This document shows positions 6,186 through 14,175 of a DNA stretch of 20,790 nt, piece after piece; position 1 is the first letter of the stretch; each line of letters begins with the position of its first letter. Below the pieces are notes generated by a model. The model saw only the letters and a list, made by a program, of their open reading frames with translations. It searched no databases and was not told the origin of the DNA. The DNA comes from Acidobacteriaceae bacterium (lineage in GTDB: Bacteria; Acidobacteriota; Terriglobia; Terriglobales; Acidobacteriaceae): assembly GCA_003133425.1 (NCBI GenBank), contig PKXI01000120.1, positions 1-20,790 on the forward strand, in the 5' to 3' direction. A program made the position numbers and the translations under genes.

Positions 6186-8704
6186 GGCACCAGCCGCAGC
6201 GTGTGCCGCGTCTGCGCTGCCACCGCTGCAGGCGAAAAGGGAAGTGCAAACGTCGTTCCCCCGTACCAGTCGTTCCACTGGTCGCGGAAGTACGGGCTGT
6301 ATGGGTCGCCACTCTCGCCCAGCACAATGTTTTCCGTCGAACCGTCTACATTGTTCCAGTCCATGGTGAACCGTTGCGACGGCCCAAAGTCGCGGCCCAC
6401 TTGCTTCACCGTAGTGGTATCGCCGCTTTGTGCCACCGGCCCGGTCCCGGCGATCCGTCCTACCACCGGCAGAAACTGCGCCAGCGGATGTTCGAGATCG
6501 ACAATGTGCCAGCTACCGTAGCGCCAATCGACCACGTTGGCTGGCGCCTTGCCTTCATCCATCCCTTTGCGCACCGCCGCGGTCAGCAGGGCGTCCCAGT
6601 TTTTGTAGCCGGGCGGCAGCCAGTCCGCCTTGGCGTGCATCACGATTTCTTCCTCGGCAAAGTTGGACTCCTCCCAGCGATAGGTTGCTGCGTCGTTGCC
6701 CAGCTTCGGCTCCAGAATCAGCGGCCACAGCGCGCGGCGCGCCTGGGTCACAATCGATGCAGCGGCAGAGTCGGTCGTCAGCTTGCCATCCCAGCTTCGC
6801 ATCAAGTCGGCGGCCTGCCGCAATCGCGTATCGGCGTCGGCAGTCTGATCGATGGCGTAGGCCAGCCGCTGCCCAATCTCCTGATCTACTTCGCTGTAAA
6901 CGTCCGTTTGCACGGCCAGCATGTCCTTCGGCGTCAGGCCATCGCGGCTTTCCAATGACTTGTAGATCCGCTCTGCGCGATACGGATCGATCCACTCATT
7001 AGCGAGCGGATAAGGAGACGCGTCCGTTGTCACGCGCGAGTTGGCAGTGGCCAGAAATCCCGACGGCGGATCGACCGCATTCGGCATCGCGTCGAACGGA
7101 ATGAAGCCCTGCCACTCCTTCCCACTGTCGCCACCCTCAACTTGAATTGGCTTGTTCGCCAACCCCGAAGGCCGAATCGGAATTCTTCCAATAGCGTGAT
7201 AAGCAATGTGCCCCTGGTCGTCGGCGTAGACCACATTCTGCGTCGGCCAACTCCACGTCCCGAGCGCCGCGGAAAATTCCGTCCAGTTCGCCGCACAGTC
7301 GATCTGGTAGAGCGGGATCGAATTCAGCGTCGTATCGTAAAGCGTCCACTTGAGCGCAATCGGCCGCGCCTCCTTGGGCAATATCGGATTCAGCAGCGGT
7401 CCGTGCGCGGTCGATTGCACGTCAACCAGCACGTCTTTCCCGCCGCGCACCTTGATGACCTCATGATCCACAGTGAGCGGCTTCCACTGCGTGTCGAGAT
7501 CCTGATAGTTGCCCTTACCATCGAGCTTCTCGATGTAAAGGTCCTGCACATCGCTCATCAACGCGGTAAAGCCCCAGGCCACGTGTTCGTTGTGTCCGGC
7601 AAGCACAAACGGCATACCCGGCAGCGTGACGCCCGCGGCATGAAATCCAGGCGCGCTCAAGTCGGCCATGAACCAGATGTTGGGCACCGCCAGCCCGAGG
7701 TGCATATCATTCGAGAGCATCGGCTTGCCGCTGGCGGTGTGCTTGCCGGATATCACCCAGTTGTTCGAGCCCGCCACGCAGCCAGCGCAGTCAGGCAGCC
7801 CCATCACAGCCAGCAGCGCCCGCGGGTCAACCTGCGCAGGCAGCCCCGCAGCGCCTGCCGTCGAAGGCTCATCCTCATCGTCGTCGTCATCGCCTTTCGA
7901 CGGAGCCGGCTCCGCATGCGGCTGGCTCAGGTCAAGTAAAATCCCTGTCGGCGGATGATCGCGCCACGAACCTACCGGATAGAGATCGGCCTCCAGGCTT
8001 GCATTGTTCAACTTCGCGGCGATCCGGTCCCGTGAGAGCTTCGTCGGCCAGTGCGTATCCAGCATCTGCACCATCATCAGTCCCACGCTCACTGAGTCCA
8101 CGCCGCTCCATGGCTGCGGCCGATAGGCCAGCAGCCGGAACTCCGCTGGAAGCGAATCCCGATGTTGCTCGATGAAAAGATTCACGCCGCGCGCGTAGTC
8201 GTCCAGCCGTGCCCGATCCGCCGCGGGCAGATTGGCATAAACGCGCCGCGCAGTATTGCGAAACTGCAGCACTCGCTGCACCTTGTCGTGCTCCACCAGC
8301 GAGGGCCCCATAATCTCCGCCAGCTCGCCGTTGGAGTTGCGACGGTACGCATCCATCTGCCACAGCCGGTCCTGCGCCGTCACATAGCCCTGGGCCACAA
8401 ACAGATCGTCCTGGTTGGCCGCCTCAATGTGAGGCACTCCATGAGCGTCACGCCGCACCGTCACCAGCGCAGTCAAGGCTTTCGAGTCAAGCCCAGCAAA
8501 TTGCACATCTCCATCCAACACCGGCAGCGCGGCTTTTTCCGCCGAGCGCAGCCACAGCACTCCCACGCACACAGCCACCACTGCCAGCACAAGCAAGCCG
8601 CACACTGTCCAAAGCACAATCCTCGGCCAGTGCCGTTTGCGTTTGCGAGCGGGTCGTGCTGCTCCGGTGGCGCGCGCCCCATCGATCGGAAGAATGTTGG
8701 CCAT
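6182..8704 (-). CDS. penicillin-acylase-family Ntn hydrolase
   Basis: An 840-residue member of the penicillin acylase family (peptidase S45), which includes penicillin G acylase and acyl-homoserine-lactone acylases. These are made as one chain and self-cleave to expose an N-terminal Ser. The nucleophile is Ser313 in AGSNNW. Other landmarks are DRLWQMD (112-118), RRNSNGELAE (121-130) and HNEHVAWGFT (371-380). Residues 29-51 form one membrane span after a basic stretch, so it is anchored or exported with a periplasmic catalytic part. An acidic run (GDDDDDEDE, 271-279) lies in the linker before Ser313. The substrate cannot be told: amide antibiotics, N-acyl-homoserine lactones or other acyl amides are all possible. 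It starts 53 bases after the upstream secreted-protein gene, with a poor ribosome site, and its stop overlaps the next ATG. Confidence 0.93.
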   Translation of the reverse strand: MANILPIDGARATGAARPARKRKRHWPRIVLWTVCGLLVLAVVAVCVGVLWLRSAEKAALPVLDGDVQFAGLDSKALTALVTVRRDAHGVPHIEAANQDDLFVAQGYVTAQDRLWQMDAYRRNSNGELAEIMGPSLVEHDKVQRVLQFRNTARRVYANLPAADRARLDDYARGVNLFIEQHRDSLPAEFRLLAYRPQPWSGVDSVSVGLMMVQMLDTHWPTKLSRDRIAAKLNNASLEADLYPVGSWRDHPPTGILLDLSQPHAEPAPSKGDDDDDEDEPSTAGAAGLPAQVDPRALLAVMGLPDCAGCVAGSNNWVISGKHTASGKPMLSNDMHLGLAVPNIWFMADLSAPGFHAAGVTLPGMPFVLAGHNEHVAWGFTALMSDVQDLYIEKLDGKGNYQDLDTQWKPLTVDHEVIKVRGGKDVLVDVQSTAHGPLLNPILPKEARPIALKWTLYDTTLNSIPLYQIDCAANWTEFSAALGTWSWPTQNVVYADDQGHIAYHAIGRIPIRPSGLANKPIQVEGGDSGKEWQGFIPFDAMPNAVDPPSGFLATANSRVTTDASPYPLANEWIDPYRAERIYKSLESRDGLTPKDMLAVQTDVYSEVDQEIGQRLAYAIDQTADADTRLRQAADLMRSWDGKLTTDSAAASIVTQARRALWPLILEPKLGNDAATYRWEESNFAEEEIVMHAKADWLPPGYKNWDALLTAAVRKGMDEGKAPANVVDWRYGSWHIVDLEHPLAQFLPVVGRIAGTGPVAQSGDTTTVKQVGRDFGPSQRFTMDWNNVDGSTENIVLGESGDPYSPYFRDQWNDWYGGTTFALPFSPAAVAAQTRHTLRLVP

Positions 8705-8757
8705 AGGTCAACACCAGAATAACGCCGCGTTTTGCGCCGTCGTCTTTCATCCGCTGC

Positions 8758-9330
8758 TCAACGCCGGTGTCCGATCGGAATCCGCATGCGAAGTTGCGGT
8801 CCAGGCGGCCGAATTGCACCGCGGCCGAATTCTCCTGGCCAGTAACTGAAGCCAAAGCCCACATTCTCGTTCTGCATTTGAATTGTCCCGTATCCAATCG
8901 CTCCCACAAACCCTGCTGTGAGAAGGCCGGCGGCCGCGGCTCCGCGGTCATCCAGGTTCCGCGTGGCGGCAATACCCACCGCGGTGCCCACGACGGCCAC
9001 GGCTGCAAGCAAGCCCGGGTGCCAGTTGTGCTCCCGCTGGCTTTCTCTAACGCTGACAACGCTGGCGCGGTCGAATCGGAAGTCGGGTTGGCTGGACAGG
9101 ACGCCCGGCTGGTCGCAGAAAAGAAAAGTATCCGTCGCACCCGCGAAGCGGCAACTTACTTTTGCGCCGTTCGTGGTGAGGACCACGATCCGTTGACCAT
9201 CGGAAAGTCGCTCGATGTGATTCCACCTTGGATCGAAGGGCGCGGGGGCTGGGTTATCGGGCAACGCCTGCGGCCATGCGGCCACGGGCAGCAGGACAAG
9301 AGCGAGCGAAACCACCAGAAAGTTTTTCAT
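8758..9330 (-). CDS. secreted or membrane-anchored protein of unknown function
   Basis: A 190-residue protein with a clear Sec signal peptide (about 1-21). Next comes a short beta-rich domain (about 35-96) with two cysteines (in VSCRF and FLFCDQP) that could form a disulfide. Two Gly/Ala-rich hydrophobic segments follow (about 105-123 and 130-150), then a Gly/Pro/Arg-rich tail. I do not recognise a family. It leads the minus-strand run, 53 bases before the acylase gene. Its start lies 42 bases from the near edge of the GntR-type palindrome at 9372-9399, so it and perhaps the whole run may be under that operator. The ribosome site is weak. Confidence 0.7.
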   Translation of the reverse strand: MKNFLVVSLALVLLPVAAWPQALPDNPAPAPFDPRWNHIERLSDGQRIVVLTTNGAKVSCRFAGATDTFLFCDQPGVLSSQPDFRFDRASVVSVRESQREHNWHPGLLAAVAVVGTAVGIAATRNLDDRGAAAAGLLTAGFVGAIGYGTIQMQNENVGFGFSYWPGEFGRGAIRPPGPQLRMRIPIGHRR

Positions 9331-9371
9331 AGCCGCGATGTTAGGCAGGCTGCTGACACCGCATCGGGTCG

Positions 9372-9399
9372 GTTATGACAGAATCGAAACTGTCATAAC
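9372..9399. promoter_or_regulatory. perfect 10+10 palindrome, candidate GntR operator
   Basis: GTTATGACAG (9372-9381) and CTGTCATAAC (9390-9399) are exact reverse complements around AATCGAAA. The site lies between the end of the GntR regulator gene and the start of the minus-strand gene at 9330. Both the symmetry and the 28-base span suit a dimeric wHTH repressor. No T-tract follows on the minus strand, which argues against an intrinsic terminator for gntR. Binding by this GntR protein is inference. Confidence 0.6.
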
Positions 9400-9427
9400 A
9401 GTCAGACAGGGCGGCGAGGCGGGCCGG

Positions 9428-10354
9428 TCAGGCAGGCGGCAGAACTCGCTGCTCTCTGCGGCGAAGTTCAGCAAGCGTTGGTTCATCCAGCAGCGTAAAG
9501 CGCAGCGGGAAAACGCCCGCCGGCAATTCGCGCGCGGTAACCGAGTCGCAAACCACGCCGGCTGTCGCATCCAGTCCCCGCTTCCAGCCGGCTTGTGTCG
9601 CGTCGCGCACCAGCAGGCTCTCCGGGTCCAGTCCGGCGGCAACAAGCATGGTCCTCGCAATACGCTGGAAATCCTTCCAGCGCGAAGCGATGCCAATCAG
9701 CTCTCCGGCATGTTCGGGCAGATACCGTTGCAGGCGCGCCAGCAACTCCGGCGCCACCGGATGCACGTCAAGCACGGTCAGTTCATTACCCGCGGGCAGC
9801 AGCTTGCGCACGCCTGCCGCCTTGCTTGGCAATACCACGAACATCGACCCTTCGAGAATGCCCGGCGCGTTGCATTCCTCGGGTGTGCAGCCCGCCACCG
9901 GTAGCGCAAGCGCGAGTTCCATCTCGTGGATTACGATGGCGCACAACTCCGGGTCGGGCTCAATCACCAGCCAGCGCGACGGCGGCTGATTCTGGAGCCA
10001 GCGGCGCAGGCGAGCTCTCACAAGTGACTCAGCCGCACCCATCTTGCGAGCTTTTGCCGCCATATCGCCGATGAGCTGATCGACAGCAAGTTCCGGCGAC
10101 AACGGTGCCGAGGGCCGCGTGGCCCGCACAAACACCCCGCTGCCGTGACGGAACTCGAGCCAGCCTTCTTGTTCCAATTCGCGATAAGCAGCGCTTGCCG
10201 TGTTGGCGTGGATGCCAAAGCGGCGCGCCAACTCGCGTGTGCTGGGCAGCCGTTCGCCGGGACGCAGCTCTTTGCACAGGATGGCGAGCTCTACCTGGGT
10301 AATCAACTGCTCACGCAGGGAGACTTCGCCGGTGCGGTTGAGCCAGAGCCGCAT
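9428..10354 (-). CDS. GntR-family transcriptional regulator
   Basis: A 308-residue regulator. The N-terminal winged helix-turn-helix (about 10-77) has the GntR signature: ERLPSTRELARRFGIHANTASAAYRELEQEG and the wing GSGVFV (I cite it in parts: RLPSTRELARRFGIHANT at 35-52, then YRELEQEGWL at 57-66). The C-terminal 200 residues are not an aminotransferase or FadR-type helical bundle that I recognise, so the effector is unknown. The start at 10354 is preferred to the more upstream ATG because AAGGA lies 7 bases ahead of it. It begins four bases after the CPBP protease stop, so the pair is co-translated. A palindrome just downstream is a plausible binding site. Confidence 0.85.
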   Translation of the reverse strand: MRLWLNRTGEVSLREQLITQVELAILCKELRPGERLPSTRELARRFGIHANTASAAYRELEQEGWLEFRHGSGVFVRATRPSAPLSPELAVDQLIGDMAAKARKMGAAESLVRARLRRWLQNQPPSRWLVIEPDPELCAIVIHEMELALALPVAGCTPEECNAPGILEGSMFVVLPSKAAGVRKLLPAGNELTVLDVHPVAPELLARLQRYLPEHAGELIGIASRWKDFQRIARTMLVAAGLDPESLLVRDATQAGWKRGLDATAGVVCDSVTARELPAGVFPLRFTLLDEPTLAELRRREQRVLPPA

Positions 10355-10358
10355 GCCT

Positions 10359-11585
10359 CTATCCTTCAACCTGCCGCAGGCCGGGAACAGCAACCGTCGC
10401 GACCACCCGCCTGCGTCCGTAAATCAACAGCAGCGCCACCAGCAGCAGGAGAATCACGCCAAGCACCAGCAAACTGCCCTCCGGCCCGTCGGTGCCGCCG
10501 CTCCACAGCAAATTCCCTGCCGGACTGGTAGTGAGGTAGTGGCCTTTCGCGGGAAGGCCGCTGTCGGCGGTGCCAAAAAAGTAGGTCTCCGCCCAGTCCC
10601 AGCTGGCATGGCAGCCGATCGCCCACCACGCCGAACCAGTAACCCAAATGCTCACGCAGAACACAAAGCCGATAGCCCCGGCCGCAAAAATTCCAATCCA
10701 GTTTTCGCCATTGTTGCTGGTGTGGATGAATCCGAAGACCGTCGAGGTGACCCAGGCCGCCTGCCAGAACCCTGCGCCTTCAGCCTTTCGCAGTTGCAGC
10801 AGAAGGCAGGGAACCAGGCCGAGCAGGGCGATGCCGTACACGCCCCACACGTCATTGCCCTTGTCCCGCAGCGCCAGGTCAAGGCACAGTGCGGCCTCAA
10901 TCCCCAGCGCCCACCAGAAGTTGATGCCCCTGGTCAGCGTGAACTGCAGGTAGCAGCGGAAGGTGCCTTCTTCAAAAAAGCCGACCAGAAGGAAGCACCC
11001 GCCCCAAAGGGCCGCGAAGCCGAAGATTTGCGCTCCCGACAGCGCCAGCGGGCCGAATTGAAGCCAGCCACCCATGGCCAATCCGCCCACCAGCACCGAA
11101 AGTCCCACAAATCCCACAGCCAGGCCGCCCATGAAATGACGCCCGCTCCGAGGCCCGGTCAGGTTGTAATCGAGCAACCTGCGCCGCTCAATGAATGCCA
11201 GAATTGTGCCAGCCCCCAGGATGGCCAGCACAAGCACAAGCTCCTGCAGGATTGCCGACGCGGGCGTGAAGCTGTCTTTCTTGAGATGAAGAACGCTCCG
11301 GGCAATCAGGTTGCCAAGAAATCCCAGGGGAAACATGAAGAGAATGGCAAGGATGAGGAACATCAGCACCGACCATCCAGCGCGCAGTCCCTCGCTGCCG
11401 GCAAAAATCCAGCGCAGCCCTCGATATACCGGTTCCGGGCCGGGATCAGCCTTGAGTTCCTGACTGGCGCCGAGGTCCTGAATGTTGACAGGCCCGCCCG
11501 CAGTGTCGGCCGCCGCCGATGCAGCATCGGCGTCACTTTTGGAACGTGGCATTTCGGTCAGCGAAGAGTCTTGCTCCGGCTCCAT
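10359..11585 (-). CDS. CPBP-family intramembrane metalloprotease
   Basis: A 408-residue polytopic membrane protein of the CPBP (Abi/CAAX-like, M79) family. The three catalytic motifs are present: FFEEGTFR (E205, E206, R210), FGFIH (H288) and CHASWDW (H326, D330). These glutamic-type or metal-type membrane proteases cut within the bilayer; substrates of bacterial members are mostly unknown. Residues 1-55 form a polar, probably disordered cytoplasmic extension. About eight membrane spans follow, with a final one at 370-389. The WSGGTDGPEGS stretch before the last span is typical of acidobacterial members. The start at 11585 has a perfect AAGGAGG; an ATG 47 codons upstream is in frame but lacks support. 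It is coupled to the downstream gntR gene. Confidence 0.9.
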   Translation of the reverse strand: MEPEQDSSLTEMPRSKSDADAASAAADTAGGPVNIQDLGASQELKADPGPEPVYRGLRWIFAGSEGLRAGWSVLMFLILAILFMFPLGFLGNLIARSVLHLKKDSFTPASAILQELVLVLAILGAGTILAFIERRRLLDYNLTGPRSGRHFMGGLAVGFVGLSVLVGGLAMGGWLQFGPLALSGAQIFGFAALWGGCFLLVGFFEEGTFRCYLQFTLTRGINFWWALGIEAALCLDLALRDKGNDVWGVYGIALLGLVPCLLLQLRKAEGAGFWQAAWVTSTVFGFIHTSNNGENWIGIFAAGAIGFVFCVSIWVTGSAWWAIGCHASWDWAETYFFGTADSGLPAKGHYLTTSPAGNLLWSGGTDGPEGSLLVLGVILLLLVALLLIYGRRRVVATVAVPGLRQVEG

Positions 11586-11709
11586 TGAGCCTCCTTCAAA
11601 ATAAAGCAGGTTTGCGACCAACAATTTGTACTGATGGAAAGATACTCTACGAAATTGCAATCTGACCGGTTCCACGACGCAAAACGTCTCATTTCGCACC
11701 CCCGCCGCC

Positions 11710-11738
11710 TTGACACAAGAAGCCAAGCCATTGATGCT
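11710..11738 (+). promoter_or_regulatory. possible sigma-70 promoter of the DHH gene
   Basis: A perfect -35 TTGACA (11710-11715) is followed, 17 bases on, by GATGCT (11733-11738), a poor -10 that keeps only the A and T positions most important for melting. It lies about 48 bases ahead of the TTG start and its AGGAGG. The call rests mainly on the -35. Confidence 0.3.
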
Positions 11739-11785
11739 TAACAGTTCCGGTTCTTTGCTTTTCCGACTCAGGAGGAACTCAGCTT

Positions 11786-12775
11786 TTGCGGGTTCGCGTG
11801 TTCTACCACGACAAATGTTTCGACGGAGCTTGCTCCGCCTCTCTTTTTACGCGCTTCCATCGCGAGTGCGTCGACACCAACGCCACTTACGAGTATCACG
11901 GCCTGGTCCATCGGGCCGGGGCGCTCTTTGACGAGAGCGAATTCACCGGCGATGAGAATGCCATCGTCGATTTCAAGTACTCAGCCTCGCCAAAAATCAC
12001 ATGGTGGTTCGATCACCACCAGTCAGCCTTCCTCACGCCCCAGGATCACCAGCATTTTCTGGCTTGCCAAAAGGATCCGGTCTGCGGTGCGCGCAAGTTC
12101 TTCGATCCCAAGTACACCTCGTGCACCAGCTTTCTGGCCCACATTGGCGCAACCCGCTACGGCTTCAATACCGCTCCGGTTGCGGAGTTGATCCACTGGG
12201 CCGACATCGTCGACGGCGCGCTCTACGAGAGTCCCGAGTCCGCGGTCGAAATGGCCGCTCCGGCCATGAAGCTGACGCTGATCATCGAGTCCAATCAGGA
12301 CCCTGTGTTCATTCCGCGCCTGATCCCGCTGCTGACTTCGCTGCCTCTCGCAGAGGTCCTCAGCCAGCCCTTTATTGCCGACCTGTTGCCGCCGCTGCTC
12401 GAGTGCCACGCTGAGGCATTGGAACTGATTCGCAGCCGCGCCGAAGAGCGCGACGGCACCATCTTCTTCGACATCACAGACCATCCGCTCGAGGGCTTCA
12501 ACAAGTTCATCCCGTACTACCTGTATCCGAACGCGACCTACTCCATCGGCCTGTCCAAGTCCAGCTTCCGCACTAAGGTTGCCGTGGGCTCCAACCCATG
12601 GACCAAGGCCGATCCAGCCACAATGGTGAACCTGGCGCAGGTCTGCGAGCGCTACGGCGGCGGCGGTCATGCGCGCGTAGGCGCCATCAGCTTTCCTCCC
12701 GACCAGGAAGAGAAAGCCCGCGTAGCTGCTGCGGAGATTGTGGCTGAATTAAGAGCAAAAAACCTGCTCGCCTAA
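11786..12775 (+). CDS. DHH/DHHA1-family phosphoesterase
   Basis: A 329-residue DHH-superfamily protein. Members cleave phosphodiesters using two metal ions and include RecJ-type nucleases, nanoRNases/pAp phosphatases and cyclic di-AMP hydrolases. Metal-site motifs are visible: HDKCFDG (8-14, D13), VDFKY (D62), the name-giving DHH (76-78) in WWFDHHQS, and HWADIVDG (D140, D143). The DHHA1 substrate-binding motif GGGGHARVGA is at 291-300. There is no GGDEF or membrane domain, so it is a stand-alone cytoplasmic enzyme rather than GdpP. The start is a TTG, supported by AGGAGG at 11770-11775 ten bases upstream and by H8/D13 lying right after it. It is divergent from the CPBP gene. Substrate is undetermined. 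Confidence 0.9.
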   Translation: MRVRVFYHDKCFDGACSASLFTRFHRECVDTNATYEYHGLVHRAGALFDESEFTGDENAIVDFKYSASPKITWWFDHHQSAFLTPQDHQHFLACQKDPVCGARKFFDPKYTSCTSFLAHIGATRYGFNTAPVAELIHWADIVDGALYESPESAVEMAAPAMKLTLIIESNQDPVFIPRLIPLLTSLPLAEVLSQPFIADLLPPLLECHAEALELIRSRAEERDGTIFFDITDHPLEGFNKFIPYYLYPNATYSIGLSKSSFRTKVAVGSNPWTKADPATMVNLAQVCERYGGGGHARVGAISFPPDQEEKARVAAAEIVAELRAKNLLA

Positions 12776-12824
12776 GATGGAGCGGGTTTGCCGAAGTTTA
12801 TTAAATAGTGGTGTTTTGAAAGTA

Positions 12825-12838
12825 CGCGGTCAGCCGCG
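12825..12838. terminator. small hairpin between convergent genes
   Basis: CGCGG-TCAG-CCGCG forms a 5-base stem between the stops of the DHH gene and the convergent membrane-protein gene, four bases beyond the latter. The minus strand reads into TACTTTC, a weak T-rich tail. It could be a weak terminator. Confidence 0.3.
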
Positions 12839-12841
12839 CTG

Positions 12842-13345
12842 TTATCTGCCGCTCCAGGGGCCGCTAACCAGCCAGAGTTCGAGAGCGCCCATCAGGTGAA
12901 GAAACAGCATCTGCCCCAGTACGCGGAGGACTGTAACCCGGCCCCTCAGCGCAAACCTGGCCAGCAGCCCCTCAAGCGGGAACTGGGCATACAGGATGAT
13001 CAGCGGCAGGGTCGCAGCCAGACCTTCGCTCATGCCCATCTCCGGGCGGCTGGCGATTGAGGCGAACGGGAATACGAGCCACATTCCCCATGGCCGGTAT
13101 GGAGACACCAGCGCAACAATCTGCGGAGCGAAACTGGAGAGGACAATGCCCACCGCGAGCGGCCAATACTCGGCCCAATCCATCACCGAGCGCTGGCGTC
13201 GCGCCTTGCGTCGCCGTTCGGTGAGCGCAACCAGGTTGGCCTGCATCTCGCGCTTGTAGAGCGCGTCTATCGCGGAAATCCCGATGGGGCGGCTGCCTTG
13301 CGACCGGGCATTGCTTCCGAATTTGCTTCCAAGGTTCTTGAGCAT
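12842..13345 (-). CDS. membrane protein of unknown function
   Basis: A 167-residue protein. The N-terminal 55 residues are polar and basic (RRRKARRQR near the end). Hydrophobic segments follow at roughly 62-80, 84-100, 110-127 and 137-158, so three or four membrane spans, with the basic part expected inside. The start at 13345 is chosen for a GGAGGG nine bases upstream; the ATG seven codons further up lacks a comparable site. It is divergent from the secreted protein at 13535 and convergent with the DHH gene. No family recognised. Confidence 0.65.
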   Translation of the reverse strand: MLKNLGSKFGSNARSQGSRPIGISAIDALYKREMQANLVALTERRRKARRQRSVMDWAEYWPLAVGIVLSSFAPQIVALVSPYRPWGMWLVFPFASIASRPEMGMSEGLAATLPLIILYAQFPLEGLLARFALRGRVTVLRVLGQMLFLHLMGALELWLVSGPWSGR

Positions 13346-13370
13346 ATTGCATGGCCCTCCCGGCAATGGG

Positions 13371-13432
13371 GAATTCTTCCCAGGGTCTCCCGATTATCGT
13401 CCATTTCGCCCTTGGACCAGACTGGGAAATTC
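13371..13432. promoter_or_regulatory. imperfect inverted repeat in a divergent promoter region
   Basis: GAATTCTTCCCAG (13371-13383) and CTGGGAAATTC (13422-13432) are mirror arms differing by a two-base insertion, 38 bases apart. They lie between two divergent starts (13345 minus, 13535 plus). They might be two half-operators; chance is not excluded. Confidence 0.3.
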
Positions 13433-13534
13433 TGCAACTTTGGTGGTATGTGCCTCCTGGCGAATGACCCGCAATGCCGCCAAAATGAGCCGCGCCGCCA
13501 CCAACTCCGCTGTTATGTCACAATGGGAGCCGCC

Positions 13535-14146
13535 ATGCTGATTGAAATGCGGCAGTTGCGGTGCATCCTCTTTTTCGGTGCACTTTCCCTCTGCCTTGCA
13601 GCCACCGCGACGCCTCAGGGCGGAACAGGCGCGAAGCCGGACGACCAGGAGATCGTTCACGGCCTGTCGCTCAAGGACTTCGCTCTCGTCGGCCCACACT
13701 TCGCAGATTCGGATATATCCTCGCGCGAGGCTGACAACATCGCCGCGGCGCTCAAGGACGTGCTCGACCTCGACGTCCAGGACCGTTGGATCATCACCGA
13801 CCCCAAGGCTCGCGCGCAGCGGCATCCCACAAATCGCGAACGCAGAGACATGCTGGGCGAGTTCCGGGTCACCCAGGTGGCGGTGCTACCTGGCAATGTC
13901 CGTCTCTACGTGATGAGAAACGCACCTTACAATCCCGATGCCGATGGGGTGAACGGAAGGCTCCTGATCGTTGAAACTTCGCCGGGGGCGGCAAGTCTGC
14001 TTGGGGAAAGCTCCGGATGGGGCGTAGCAACCCGGCCACGGCCCGGCCAGACCTATCCGACACTGGTATTCATCTCGCATCTAAGCGCGATGGCTTCCGG
14101 CATGGAAGTCCTGGACTTCGATCACGGAAAATATGTGAAGAGATAG
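13535..14146 (+). CDS. secreted protein of unknown function
   Basis: A 203-residue protein with a Sec signal peptide: basic start, hydrophobic core (about 8-23), cleavage near TATPQ|G. The mature part (about 29-203) is mixed alpha/beta in appearance, with a possible helical segment SREADNIAAALKDVLDLD. Otherwise it has no motif I can name. The start at 13535 has GGGAG six bases upstream; ATGs at 13523 and 13547 are in frame, and both keep the leader. It is convergent with the HD-domain gene, 29 bases apart. Confidence 0.65.
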   Translation: MLIEMRQLRCILFFGALSLCLAATATPQGGTGAKPDDQEIVHGLSLKDFALVGPHFADSDISSREADNIAAALKDVLDLDVQDRWIITDPKARAQRHPTNRERRDMLGEFRVTQVAVLPGNVRLYVMRNAPYNPDADGVNGRLLIVETSPGAASLLGESSGWGVATRPRPGQTYPTLVFISHLSAMASGMEVLDFDHGKYVKR

Positions 14147-14161
14147 CGCGGTAATCCCGCG
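14147..14161. terminator. small hairpin between convergent genes
   Basis: CGCGG-TAATC-CCGCG begins directly after the stop codon of the secreted-protein gene and lies before the stop of the convergent HD gene. The five-base GC stem lacks a T-tract on either strand, so terminator function is doubtful. Confidence 0.25.
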
Positions 14162-14175
14162 GCCGCAATCAGTAA

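Noticed and set aside
7142..7939. 265-codon plus-strand frame inside the acylase gene.
   Set aside because: It is antisense to the catalytic region of the acylase and is Arg/His-rich, typical of a high-GC shadow frame.
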